Below are positions 24,859 to 34,138 of a DNA stretch of 64,000 nt, in pieces. A model generated the notes under the pieces. That model did no database searches, had not been told where the DNA came from, and saw nothing but the letters and a program-made list of their open reading frames with translations. Origin of the DNA: AP-15 sp963797115 (GTDB taxonomy: Bacteria; Pseudomonadota; Alphaproteobacteria; ATCC43930; CGMCC-115725); the NCBI GenBank assembly GCA_963797115.1, contig CAWCOH010000002.1, positions 62,001 to 126,000 of the forward strand. Direction: 5' to 3'. A program made the position numbers and the translations under genes. The first letter of the stretch is position 1. Each line of letters starts with the position of its first letter.

Positions 24859-26064
24859 GTGGATTACGAGGGCTTCTTCAACGACCGCCTCAAGGCGCTG
24901 CGCGCCGAGGGCCGGTATCGCGTCTTCGCCGATCTCGAGCGGCGCTGCGGCCGCTTTCCGCGCGCCTTCGATCATCGGATCGGGGCCGAGATCACCGTCT
25001 GGTGCTCCAACGATTATCTCGGCATGGGCCAGCACCCGGCGGTGTTGGCGGCGATGGAGGAGACGTTGCGGGCGGTCGGCGCCGGGGCCGGCGGCACGCG
25101 CAACCTCTCGGGCAATAGTCATGTTCATCCGTTGCTCGAACGCGAGCTCGCCGATCTGCACGGCCGCGAGGCGGCGCTGATCTTTACCTCGGGCTATGTC
25201 GCCAACGACGCGGCACTCTCGACCTTGGCGCGCGAATTGCCGGGCATGGTGGTGTTTTCCGACGCCTTCAACCATGCTTCTATGATCGCCGGCATCCGCA
25301 ACAGCCGCGCCGAAAAACACGTCTTCGGCCACAACAGCCCGGCCGATCTCGCGCGATTGCTCGATCATGTGGCCCCCGACCGGCCCAAGCTCGTGTGCTT
25401 CGAATCGGTCTACTCGATGGATGGCGACATCGCCCCGATCGGCGAATTCTGCGACGTCGCCGACCAGTTCGGGGCGATGACCTATCTCGACGAGGTGCAC
25501 GCGGTCGGGCTCTACGGCGCGCGCGGCGGCGGCATTGCCGAGCGCGACGGGGTCATGCACCGCCCGACGGTGATCCAGGGAACTCTCGGCAAGGCCTTCG
25601 GCACGATCGGCGGCTATATTGCCGGCTCAGCCGCACTCGTCGATTTTCTGCGCAGCCATGCGCCGGGCTTCATCTTCACGACCTCGCTGCCGCCGGCGAT
25701 CGCCGCCGGCTCGCTGGCAGCAATCCGACATCTGAAGGAAAGCCAGGCCGAGCGCGACCGCCACCAAGAACGCGCGGCCACCCTGAAGCGCCGTCTCGTC
25801 GAGGCCGGGCTGCCGGTGATGCCGTCCGCAAGCCACATCGTCCCGGTAATGGTCGGCGATCCCGCACTGTGCAAAGCCGCCTGCGATGCGCTGTTGCACC
25901 GTCACCGCATCTACGTGCAGCCGATCAATTACCCGACTGTCCCGCGCGGCGCCGAACGCCTGCGCCTGACCCCGAGCCCATTGCACAGCGACGAGGATAT
26001 CGGGGCGCTCGTAACCGCGCTCAGCGACGTGTGGAGCCGCCTGACGCTGCGCAGGGCGGCCTGA
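24859..26064 (+). CDS. hemA: 5-aminolevulinate synthase (401 aa)
   Basis: A pyridoxal-phosphate enzyme that condenses glycine and succinyl-CoA to 5-aminolevulinate, the first step of heme synthesis by the C4 route; cytosolic. I chose GTG 24859, matching the ATG of the remnant at 18771; a TTG nine bases upstream is also in frame. Diagnostic segments: DYEGFFNDRL, VWCSNDYLGMGQHPAV, GAGAGGTRN, FESVYSMDGDIAPI, YLDEVHAVGLYG, GTLGKAFG (the PLP-binding Lys), IYVQPINYPTVPRG and RLRLTPSPLH. Length is normal. In most genomes hemA is not linked to a MauG-like gene, so the linkage here suggests a dedicated or boosted heme supply. It may not be the only hemA in the genome. Confidence 0.96.
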   Translation: MDYEGFFNDRLKALRAEGRYRVFADLERRCGRFPRAFDHRIGAEITVWCSNDYLGMGQHPAVLAAMEETLRAVGAGAGGTRNLSGNSHVHPLLERELADLHGREAALIFTSGYVANDAALSTLARELPGMVVFSDAFNHASMIAGIRNSRAEKHVFGHNSPADLARLLDHVAPDRPKLVCFESVYSMDGDIAPIGEFCDVADQFGAMTYLDEVHAVGLYGARGGGIAERDGVMHRPTVIQGTLGKAFGTIGGYIAGSAALVDFLRSHAPGFIFTTSLPPAIAAGSLAAIRHLKESQAERDRHQERAATLKRRLVEAGLPVMPSASHIVPVMVGDPALCKAACDALLHRHRIYVQPINYPTVPRGAERLRLTPSPLHSDEDIGALVTALSDVWSRLTLRRAA

Positions 26065-26122
26065 TGCCGCGCCATTGGGGCCTCTTTGGGCGGCTTGGCT
26101 GCTTTATCGAAATTGACCCGAT

Positions 26123-26137
26123 TTTACCCCGCTTTAC
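26123..26137 (+). promoter_or_regulatory. Candidate operator: TTTAC-N5-TTTAC
   Basis: TTTAC at 26123 and 26133 in the 140-base gap between hemA and the cytochrome c pseudogene, the same arrangement as at 10413 and 31269. It could control the cytochrome c remnant or the RND operon that follows. Confidence 0.45.
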
Positions 26138-26203
26138 TTGGCGCGAGCACGATGCCGATTAAATTTCTCGGTAGAGGATAGCCCGCGAACGGAGGAGGAC
26201 GAG

Positions 26204-26591
26204 GTGCGGAAGATCAGGCCCTCCCCGACCCGAGCGGTACTCGTGCTCGTGACCATTCTCGGCAGCTCTTCAAGGGTGCTCGCCGCCGGCGGTCTGGAAT
26301 CCCGGCCAGCGCGTTTTCGCGACGCATTGCGCGGCTTGCCACGCTACCGAGCCCGGTCAGAACAAGATCGGACCGTCGCTCGCCGGCATAGTCGCCAGCA
26401 AAACGGCACAGTTCCCGGTTTCGATTTTTCCCCACTCTCAAAAACGCCGACATCACATGGAACAACGACAATCTCGACAATATCTGGCCAACCCGGTCGG
26501 GTTCGTTCACGGGACCAAGATATTCGTCGCCCTCAGCAGCGAAACCGATCGGCAGAACGTCATCGCCTATCTTCATACGCTTAAGAAGTGA
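26204..26591 (+). pseudogene. Class I cytochrome c, several frameshifts
   Basis: A GTG start at 26204 with GGAGGAGG upstream leads into a signal peptide (TRAVLVLVTILGSSSRVLAA). Then, in changing frames, come RVFATHCAACHATEPGQNKI (heme site CAACH), GPSLAGIVASK, FPGFDFSP, NADITWNNDNLD and finally YLANPVGFVHGTKIFVALSS followed by ETDRQNVIAYLHTLKK and a stop at 26589. These are all the landmarks of a small c2-type electron carrier. At least three indels interrupt it. It follows the diheme-hemA unit and may have been its electron partner. Confidence 0.8.
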
Positions 26592-26628
26592 GATGGTCCG
26601 TCCACGCAAGTCCGCTTAGGCCGCCTCC

Positions 26629-27888
26629 GTGGCCGCGTCCCCGGTCATAGCCGATAGATCCGCGGCGCGACGCAGCCGGCGCGCGCTTCTACTTGCCGGC
26701 CTCGTGATGATCGCGGTTGTGACGGGGGGTTATCTGGGCTGGCAGCATTTCGCGCAAAGCCCTTCCGCCGCAAAGCCGGAGCTGCCTCCCCCGGTTCCGG
26801 TCATCGCCACAACAGTCCAGGCGAAAAATTTCCCGATCGTGCTGACCGGGATCGGCAACGTCACCGCGCTGAACTCGGCGACCGTCCGCTCCATGGTCAC
26901 CGAGCAGATCGTCAGCATCGACTTCAAGGATGGCCAGCTTGTGAAGAAAGGCGATCTCTTGGCCCAGCTCGATCCGAGCACCCTTCAGGCGCAGCTCGAC
27001 CAGGCGGGAGCCAACCTCGCCCGCGACCAAGCTCATCTCGAAAATGGCCGGATCAACCTCAACCGGTACGTGCCGCTGCAAAAACAAGGCTTTGCGCCGG
27101 AGCAGCAGGTCGCCACGCAACAGGCGATGATCGCTCAGGAGGAGGCGACGGTCAAAGCCGATCAGGCGGCGGTCGAATACGCCAAGACCCAGCTGAGCTA
27201 TACCAAGCTGGTGGCGCCGTTCGACGGCGTTGCCGGAATTCGTCTGCTCGATGTCGGCAACATCATTCACTCAAGCACGACACGGGGTTCTCCGAGCGAG
27301 CCGAACGCCTTGGTCGTGATCAACCAGATTCAGCCGATCAGCGTGATGTTCACACTGGCTGCAGCCGACATTCCACAGGTGCAGGAAGCTCTCGCGAAGG
27401 GGCCGGTCAAAGCCATCGCATTGAGCGCCGACGGCAAGACCGAGCTCGATACCGGAACGCTCGCCGCAATCGACAACCAGGCGAATACGACCTCCGGCAC
27501 GATAAGCCTCAAGGCGATCTTCCCCAATCCGCACCGCAAGCTGTGGCCCGGCATGTTCGTGAATGTCCGGGTCGTGACCCAGGTACAGGACAACGGTCTG
27601 ACGGTCCCGCTCGACGCCGTTCAGCAGGGGCCGCAGGGGCAGTACGTCTTTGTTGTCGGCCCCGATCACAAGGTTTCGATGCAGCCGGTCTCGGTGCGCG
27701 AGACGCTCAACGGCGAGGCGCTGATCGACAGAGGCTTGAGCGCCGGGGAGACCGTGGTGGTGCGCGGGCAATACCGGCTGATGCCGGGCACCCTGGTGTC
27801 GCTCGGCAATCCGAACGATCCCGCCGCGGTGCCGAACCCCACGCCGGCAAGCGCGGGCCTGTTGCCGAGCGCGGGCCCGTCGCCATGA
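26629..27888 (+). CDS. RND periplasmic adaptor, MdtA type (419 aa)
   Basis: Starts at GTG 26629. A basic N-terminus (RSAARRSRRA) precedes one membrane anchor (LLLAGLVMIAVVTGGYLGW). Then come a first lipoyl half (VTEQIVSIDFKDGQLVKKGD), an alpha-helical hairpin (QLDQAGANLARDQAHLENGR onward), a second lipoyl half (LVAPFDGVAGIRLLDVGNII), a beta-barrel with PNPHRKLWPGMFVNVRV, and a C-terminal domain. It couples the next gene's pump to an outer-membrane channel. Its stop overlaps the pump ATG by four bases. Confidence 0.94.
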   Translation: MAASPVIADRSAARRSRRALLLAGLVMIAVVTGGYLGWQHFAQSPSAAKPELPPPVPVIATTVQAKNFPIVLTGIGNVTALNSATVRSMVTEQIVSIDFKDGQLVKKGDLLAQLDPSTLQAQLDQAGANLARDQAHLENGRINLNRYVPLQKQGFAPEQQVATQQAMIAQEEATVKADQAAVEYAKTQLSYTKLVAPFDGVAGIRLLDVGNIIHSSTTRGSPSEPNALVVINQIQPISVMFTLAAADIPQVQEALAKGPVKAIALSADGKTELDTGTLAAIDNQANTTSGTISLKAIFPNPHRKLWPGMFVNVRVVTQVQDNGLTVPLDAVQQGPQGQYVFVVGPDHKVSMQPVSVRETLNGEALIDRGLSAGETVVVRGQYRLMPGTLVSLGNPNDPAAVPNPTPASAGLLPSAGPSP

Positions 27889-30800
27889 ACATCTCGGCGG
27901 CCTTCATCCGCAGGCCGATTGCGACGGCGATGCTGATGGCGGCGATCCTGCTGCTCGGACTGATCGGTTACGAGCTGTTGCCGGTGGCGGCCTTGCCGAA
28001 CATCGCTTCGCCAACGATCCTGGTCACCGCGCAACTGCCGGGCGCCGATGCGCAGACCGTTGCCAGCACCGTCACGACGCCGCTCGAGCGGCAGTTCGGG
28101 CAGATACCCGGCCTGACGCAGATGACTTCGAGCAGCGGCACCGAATATGCCGAGATTACATTGCAATTCGATCGCAGCCGCAGTGTCGATTCGGTGGCGC
28201 AGGCCGTGCAGGCGGCGATCAACGCGGCGGGGGGTTTCCTGCCACCGACGATGCCAAGTCCGCCGATCTATCGGGCGACGAACCCGGCTGACACCCCGGT
28301 GCTGATGTTGGCGCTGACCTCCGAGACATTGCCGCTCACCACGGTCAGCGATTACGCGAACAGCATACTGGCGCAGAAAATTTCGCAAATGCCGGGTGTT
28401 GGTCTCGTCGGCATCGGCGGCCAGCAGAACCCGGCAATCCGAGTGCAGGTCAACCCGGCGCTGCTCGCCGCAGTGGGCCTCGACCTGGAGGCGGTGCGAA
28501 CGGCGCTGGCCACGGCCACGGTCGACCAGCCGAAAGGCACGTTGTATGGCGCCGGCCAGGCCTTCGCGCTGCAGACCAACGATCAGCTGATGACGGCGCA
28601 AGGGTTCAACGACTACATCCTTGCCAACCGCCCCGGTACCTTCGGCACGACCGCGCAGGGGATCAATGAGATCGCTAGCCCAGGTACCGGTACATTCGGC
28701 ATCAGCGGACCGGTACGGGTGCGCGATGTCGGCCACGCCATCGTCGGGTCGCAAGACGTGAATCTGGCTGGCTGGATGAACACCGAACCGGCCATCATCA
28801 TCGCGGTCCAGCGCCAATCGGGCGCCAACGTCATCGCCACGGTCGATCACATCAAGAAGGCATTGCCGCAGCTCGAAGCCTCACTGCCGCCGTCGCTGAA
28901 GATCCATATCGTATCGGACCGCACCCAGACGATCCGGGCCAGCGTCGCCGATGTTCAACACACCTTGCTGCTGACGATAGTGCTGGTCGTCGGGGTCATT
29001 CTGCTGTTTCTGCGCAAGCTTTGGGGGACTGTGATTCCCGCGATCTCGGTGCCGATGTCGCTGATCGGCACGTTCGCGGTCATGTACGTGCTCGGCTACA
29101 GTCTCGACAATCTGTCGCTGATGGCGCTGACCATTGCCGTCGGCTTTGTCGTCGACGACGCGATCGTGATGATCGAGAACATCGTGCGGCACATCGAGGA
29201 GGGAAAGACCCCGATGCAGGCCGCTCTGCAAGGGGCGGGCGAAATCGGTTTTACGATCATGTCGATCTCGATCTCGCTGACTGCAGTGTTTATCCCGCTG
29301 TTCCTGATGAGCGGCATTGTCGGGCTGTTGTTTCGCGAGTTCGCCGTCACCGTCGTCGTGGCGATCCTGATCTCGGTTATCGTCTCGCTGACCTTGACGC
29401 CGATGATGTGCGCCCGCGTCTTGACGGCGGAGAGCGAGGCGCGTCCGGGCCCGATCTCGCGCGCGCTCGAGCGGCTCTTCGATGGGCTCACCGCGGCTTA
29501 CGATCGGGGACTCGTGGTGGCGCTGCGCCATCGCTTCGTCACCTTGATGGTCATGATCTCTACCGTCGCCTTGACCGGCGTGCTGTTCGTCGAGATCCCG
29601 AAAGGCTTGTTCCCGCAGGAAGACACTGGCCTGATCCAGGGCATCGCCGAGGGCGCGGAAAACATCTCGCCGCAGGCGATGAAGGACCGCATGCAGGCGG
29701 TCCTGGCGGTCGTGACGAAGGACCCCGCGGTCGCTGCGGCGAACGCCTATATCGGACCCGGCGGGCCGACCGTGACCGAGAATGACGGCCGCGTGTTCAT
29801 CACCTTAAAACCTTACGGTCAGAGGCCGGGTGTTGACCAGGTGATTGCGCGGCTCAACAAGGCGCTGCAGCCGGTCTGGGGTATAACCTTGTACATGCAG
29901 GCCGCGCAGGACATTACGGTCGGCGCGCGGGTTTCCAAAACCCAGTACCAATATACACTCGTCGATGTCGACAGCGACGAGCTCAATCATTGGGCGCCGA
30001 TCCTGCTAGAGAAATTGCGGACATTGCCGCAACTGACGGATGTCGCCAGCGACCAGCAGAGCACCGGGCGGGTCCTGAAGATCCAAATCAACCGGCAGCT
30101 CGCCCAGCAGCTGGGGATCAACCCATCGGTCGTCGATTCGATCCTCTATGATGCGTTCGGCCAGCGGGTAGCGGCGCGCATCTATACAAGGCTCAACCAA
30201 TATTTCGTGATTCTCGAAGTCGAGCCCGATTTCCAGCTCGGGCCCAACGCGCTCAGCCGCATTTACGCGACCTCGTCCAGTGGCGGACAAGTGCCGCTGA
30301 GCCAGTTCGGTACGATAACGTCGACCGTGGCGCCGATTGCGGTCAACCATCAGGGCCAATTCCCGTCGGTGACGTTGAGCTTCAATCTCCCACCAAGTAT
30401 TCCGATCGGCGCGGCGGTAACCGCGATCCAGCAGGCCACGAAGGAGCTGGACCGCCACCAGTTTCCAGGGCAGCGCGCAGGCGTTTCAGAATTCGCTGAG
30501 CAGCACGCCAATCCTGATCCTCGCCGCGCTGATCGCGGTCTATATCATCCTGGGCATGCTCTACGAGAGCACGATCCATCCGATCACGATCATTTCCACC
30601 TTGCCTGCGGCCGGGCTCGGGGCATTGCTGACCCTGATGCTGTTCGGCATGCCGCTCGACGTGATCGGCATCATTGGGATCATTCTGTTGATTGGCATCG
30701 TCAAGAAGAACGGCATTATGCTGGTCGATTTTGCGCTGGTCGGCCAGCGCGAGCGCGGACTCAGCACCGAGGAGGCGATCCACGAGGCGTGCCTATTGCG

Positions 30801-31083
30801 CTTTCGCCCGATCCTGATGACGACGATGTGCGCGCTCCTCGCCGGCATCCCGCTGATGCTCGGCACCGGCATCGGCTCGGAGATCCGCCAGCCTCTTGGC
30901 TATGCAATCGTCGGCGGCCTCTTGGTATCGCAGGTGCTGACTTTGTTCACCACGCCCGTCGTCTACATCTACATGGACCGCCTGGGCCGTTGGCTGGGGC
31001 GCCGCCAGGCCAGAGCTACGCCAGCCGATGCCATGGCAGTTGCGGCGCTGACCCATTCCGACCGCGTCGTGCCGCGGACATAA
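27885..31083 (+). pseudogene. RND efflux transporter, AcrB/MdtB type, frameshifted
   Basis: Read from ATG 27885 (ATGA overlap with the adaptor), about 850 codons are intact: an N-terminal helix (MNISAAFIRRPIATAMLMAA), a porter domain, TM4 with VGFVVDDAIVMIENIVRH, and a second periplasmic domain. Near 30441-30465 the frame changes after ATKELDRH; the other frame continues SFQGSAQAFQNSLSS and ILILAALIAVYIILGMLYES through the C-terminal membrane bundle to the stop at 31083. Several codons also seem to be missing at the junction, so this looks like a real small deletion rather than one miscalled base. Without the C-terminal helices the pump would not work. Confidence 0.85.
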
Positions 31084-31268
31084 TCGCCTAGTGTAGGCCT
31101 CGGTCGGAAAATGCTTGGTTCCGATAAAGCATCACCCCAACTGACGAGCCATGTTTTACCGAGAAAATTTGGCCGGTTCGGAAGGCCCAGCCAATGCCTC
31201 GGTGCGGCGCTGAGGATCGCTCACTGGGAACGATTGCTAAAACCGTAGAAGCGGCTGGTTCACCAGGT

Positions 31269-31283
31269 TTTACTCAATTTTAC
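31269..31283 (+). promoter_or_regulatory. Candidate operator: TTTAC-N5-TTTAC
   Basis: TTTAC at 31269 and 31279, in the gap between the RND operon and the mosaic reading frame. Same 10-bp spacing as at 10413 and 26123. Confidence 0.45.
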
Positions 31284-31334
31284 ACCAACCGGCGGCTAAC
31301 CGGGACCAACTAACTCGATACGAACCCTCGCCAG

Positions 31335-32006
31335 TTGCTCTCGTTCGCGATGGGCCGGATCCACGGAAACAAGGCCGGGCAACGTCAACGAGGACCATTA
31401 TCGCGCAGCACGCTCCAAACCCGCGACGATTTCCGCCGTGATGTCGAGCACGAGGTTCGTTATGCGAACATCACCATTATCGAGGGCATTGGCGCCAGTC
31501 AGCACGGGATCGGCATGGTCTCGGCGCGGATTGCCGAGATGGTATTGCGAGACGAACGGGCGGTGATCCCGATCGGCTCCTACAACCCCCGCTATGGCGT
31601 CACACTCTCGTTGCCGAGCGGGCGCAAGCTCGCTTATGGCGACCTCGCGAAAGTCGCGGCGACGATGCCGGTGCCGGCGTCCATCTGGGCATGCGCCAGG
31701 TGTGACCCGGGGGCAAAGGAGAAGGCGGCACAGCGTGGAATGCTGAGCCTGCGCTTTGGCCTCGGCTGGGCAAAGTCCCACAGCCTGCACACCGGGCAGA
31801 CCCCAGTGCTGCAGTACAACCGAGAACTGATGCAGGCAATCCTGTGGGACCGACTCCCGATCGGCGAGATCGTCAACGTCAAGGTGATCAGCCTCGACCA
31901 AGCACCCGAGGGTTATCGCAATTTCGATGCCGGGGTGCCGAATAAATTCGTGATTGATCCGCACGGGCTGGTGCTCAAGGCGCTTAGCGCGGCGAGCACG
32001 AAGTAA
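31335..32006 (+). pseudogene. Mosaic reading frame fused from three dehydrogenase remnants
   Basis: One uninterrupted 223-codon frame, but its parts belong to unrelated enzymes. Codons about 30-95 (DDFRRDVEHEVRYANITIIE, GASQHGIGMVSARIAEMVLR, IPIGSYNPRYGVTLSLPS) are lactate/malate dehydrogenase C-terminal sequence. The next 20 (GRKLAYGDLAKVAATMPVP) resemble the molybdopterin subunit of isoquinoline/xanthine-type oxidoreductases. From about 118 (DPGAKEKAAQRG, LRFGLGWAKSHS, TGQTPVLQYNRELMQAILWD, NFDAGVPNKFVIDPHG) it is the C-terminus of glutathione-independent formaldehyde dehydrogenase. No part has a complete active site. I read it as deletion-fused debris; a new function is possible but unsupported. 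Confidence 0.75.
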
Positions 32007-32023
32007 TTGAGATAAGGAAGGAT

Positions 32024-32117
32024 CCGTCATTGCGAGCGCAGCGAAGCGATCTTGTCGGCGGCATGCCGCTCCGGGTTGAGACCTCCGCGATGCCCCGTGG
32101 GCTCGTCGCAATGACGG
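32024..32117. repeat. Palindromic intergenic repeat (GTCATTGCGAGC type)
   Basis: Begins CCGTCATTGCGAGCGCAGCG and ends CTCGTCGCAATGACGG, so the two ends pair to form a long hairpin of about 95 bases. Repeats beginning GTCATTGCGAGC are scattered through many alphaproteobacterial genomes. It separates the mosaic frame from the wrbA operon. Confidence 0.75.
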
Positions 32118-32256
32118 CTCGTCATGATCCGACGAATTGCTGAACCAGAACATCGGTCATTGGTGTCAGCGGCAGCAGTAGCAATCAAGATCGGAGGGTC
32201 GCCACGGCTGGTGCTGCGGCTTTTGCTAACTGAGAGCGAACCGTTAGGAGACAAGC

Positions 32257-32856
32257 ATGACGAAGGTTCTGGTGGTTTACTATTCCGCCTACGGCCATCT
32301 CGAAGCGATGGCAAATGCGGTGGCCGAAGGCGCATGCGGAGCCGGCGCAGAGGTGGATATCAAGCGCGTGCCTGAGCTCGTCCCTCAGGAGATCGCACGC
32401 AAGTCGCACTTCAAGCTCGACCAGCCTGCTCCGCTGGCGAAGGTCGAAGAGCTCGCCAATTATGACGCCATTATTGTGGGCGCCGGCACGCGGTTCGGCC
32501 GTCTGAACTCGCAGATGGCCAACTTCCTAGATCAGGCCGGCGGGCTTTGGCAGCGTGGAGCCTTGCACGGCAAGGTCGGTGGCGCCTTCACCTCGACCGC
32601 GACCCAGCATGGCGGCCAGGAGACCACACTCTTCACGATAATCACAAATCTACTGCACTTCGGAATGGTAATCGTAGGTTTGGACTATGGCCATGTCGGC
32701 CAGATGACGCTCGACGAAATCACCGGCGGTTCGCCCTACGGCGCGACAACAATCACTGGAAGCGACGGCTCACGCTGGCCCTCAGCAAATGAACTGCAAG
32801 GCGCACGCTACCAGGGCCGTAAAATCGCCGAAACTGCGCAAAAGCTCCTTCGATGA
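32257..32856 (+). CDS. wrbA: NAD(P)H:quinone oxidoreductase, WrbA type (199 aa)
   Basis: A flavodoxin-like FMN enzyme that reduces quinones by two electrons and limits semiquinone and superoxide formation; cytosolic. The FMN phosphate loop is VVYYSAYGHLEAMANAVAEG near the N-terminus; further family segments are AGTRFGRLNSQMANFLDQAG, AFTSTATQHGGQETTL and GGSPYGATTITG. Length is typical. AGGAG lies about seven bases before the ATG. It is the first gene of a plus-strand stress cluster that runs to 38950. A second, broken wrbA is at 45813. Confidence 0.96.
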   Translation: MTKVLVVYYSAYGHLEAMANAVAEGACGAGAEVDIKRVPELVPQEIARKSHFKLDQPAPLAKVEELANYDAIIVGAGTRFGRLNSQMANFLDQAGGLWQRGALHGKVGGAFTSTATQHGGQETTLFTIITNLLHFGMVIVGLDYGHVGQMTLDEITGGSPYGATTITGSDGSRWPSANELQGARYQGRKIAETAQKLLR

Positions 32857-32933
32857 TTAGGGACTGTCGGCCAGGCGGCAATTCTTTGTGCGAATCCCAA
32901 TCGGCGCTGAATAGATTTTGACAGGAGTAAGCT

Positions 32934-33608
32934 ATGGCGTTCGGCCCCTCTGGCACAAACAATGCGAAACCCAGCTCGGTAGCGGGCGTTGTCATTCCCG
33001 ACAGCAAACTAGCGCGTGAAGTGACCGAATTGGTCAGGGATACCGAGCCGGCGCTGCTGTTCCACCACTCGAGCCGCGTCTATTACTGGGGCGCGCTCAC
33101 CGGCAAGCACCGCGGCCTCCGCTTCGATCCCGAACTCCTTTACGTCGGCGCCATGTTCCATGACATGGGCCTCACCCCCCAGCACGCAAGCGCGCATGAG
33201 CGCTTTGAGGTGGACGGCGCCAACGTCGCCCGCGATTTCCTGCGAGGTCACGGCATTGCCGAGCGGGACATCGAGACGGTCTGGACCGCGATCGCGCTGC
33301 ACACGACACCAGGCATCCCGCAGTACATGCATCCCGTCATCGCGCTCGTTACCGCCGGCGTCGAGATGGACGTGCTCGGCATCGCTTTTTCCGAGTTCAC
33401 GGATGCCGAGCGCGAAGCGGTGGTCCGCGCGCACCCGCGCCCCGGCCGCTTCAAGGAAGGGATCATCCAGGCCTTCTATGACGGCTTCCATCGCAAGCCC
33501 GAGACGACCTTCGGCACTGTCAATGCCGACGTGCTCGCCGACAAGGAGCCCTTGTTCCGGCCAGAGAATTTCTGCCGCGTGATCCGCGCCTCTGCCTGGC
33601 CTGGCTGA
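32934..33608 (+). CDS. HD-domain hydrolase (224 aa)
   Basis: A metal-dependent HD-superfamily protein: HHSSRVYYWG (44-53) carries the first histidine, MFHDMGLT (75-82) the HD pair, and AIALHTTPGI a later histidine. The pattern is closest to the cyanamide-hydratase-like branch of HD proteins (residues about 35-150 give the domain). The substrate is not clear. GGAG sits seven bases before the ATG. It lies 77 bases after wrbA and 21 before the next gene, so it belongs to the stress operon, where it may hydrolyse a nitrile- or cyanamide-like or other electrophilic compound; that part is inference. Confidence 0.83.
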   Translation: MAFGPSGTNNAKPSSVAGVVIPDSKLAREVTELVRDTEPALLFHHSSRVYYWGALTGKHRGLRFDPELLYVGAMFHDMGLTPQHASAHERFEVDGANVARDFLRGHGIAERDIETVWTAIALHTTPGIPQYMHPVIALVTAGVEMDVLGIAFSEFTDAEREAVVRAHPRPGRFKEGIIQAFYDGFHRKPETTFGTVNADVLADKEPLFRPENFCRVIRASAWPG

Positions 33609-33629
33609 GCAAAGATGCCGGAGCAGGAA

Positions 33630-34103
33630 ATGTCCGAAGTCCGACTACCATTGCCGCCGTTTACCCGCGAAAGCGCGATCATGAAGGTTCGCGCCGCTGA
33701 AAACGCCTGGAACACCTGCGATCCTGACCGAGTGTCGCTGGCCTATACCGTCGACAGCAGGTGGCGCAATCGCAGTGAAATCTTCGAGGGGCGCAACAAA
33801 ATCGTCGAGTTCCTTGCTCGTAAATGGGATCGCGAACTCGAATACCGCCTGATCAAGGAACTCTGGGCATTTACTGATAACCGTATCGCGGTGCGCTTCG
33901 CCTACGAGTATCACGACAATTCCGGCAACTGGTTCCGCGCTTACGGCAACGAAAACTGGGAGTTCGACGAGAACGGCCTGATGCGGCATCGCCATGCCAG
34001 CATCAATGACCTGCCGATAAAGGAAGCCGAGCGAAAATTCCATTGGGACCGCAAGGTTCCGCGCCCCGCGGGTCATCCCGGCCTAAGCGAACTCGACCTT
34101 TAA
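33630..34103 (+). CDS. NTF2-like protein, DUF1348 family (157 aa)
   Basis: A cone-shaped NTF2-like alpha/beta fold. Recognisable segments: FTRESAIMKVRAAENAWNTC, DSRWRNRSEIFEGRNKIVEF, WAFTDNRIAVRFAYEYHDNS and GNENWEFDENGLMRHRHASI. I prefer ATG 33630, with GGAGCAGGAA in front, over 33615. Members are small cytosolic proteins without an established reaction, often found next to oxidoreductases. It lies between the HD gene and catalase, with gaps of about 20-35 bases on each side, so it is co-transcribed. Confidence 0.85.
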   Translation: MSEVRLPLPPFTRESAIMKVRAAENAWNTCDPDRVSLAYTVDSRWRNRSEIFEGRNKIVEFLARKWDRELEYRLIKELWAFTDNRIAVRFAYEYHDNSGNWFRAYGNENWEFDENGLMRHRHASINDLPIKEAERKFHWDRKVPRPAGHPGLSELDL

Positions 34104-34138
34104 CTCGAACGGCAGACACCTTCCCCAGGAGACGATCC

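Noticed and set aside
24226..25560. 444-codon minus-strand frame opposite the FN3 gene and hemA
   Set aside because: Spans two real genes on the other strand and has no recognisable domain.
26214..26609. 131-codon minus-strand frame after hemA
   Set aside because: It lies over the cytochrome c remnant, whose heme motif and tail are clear on the plus strand.
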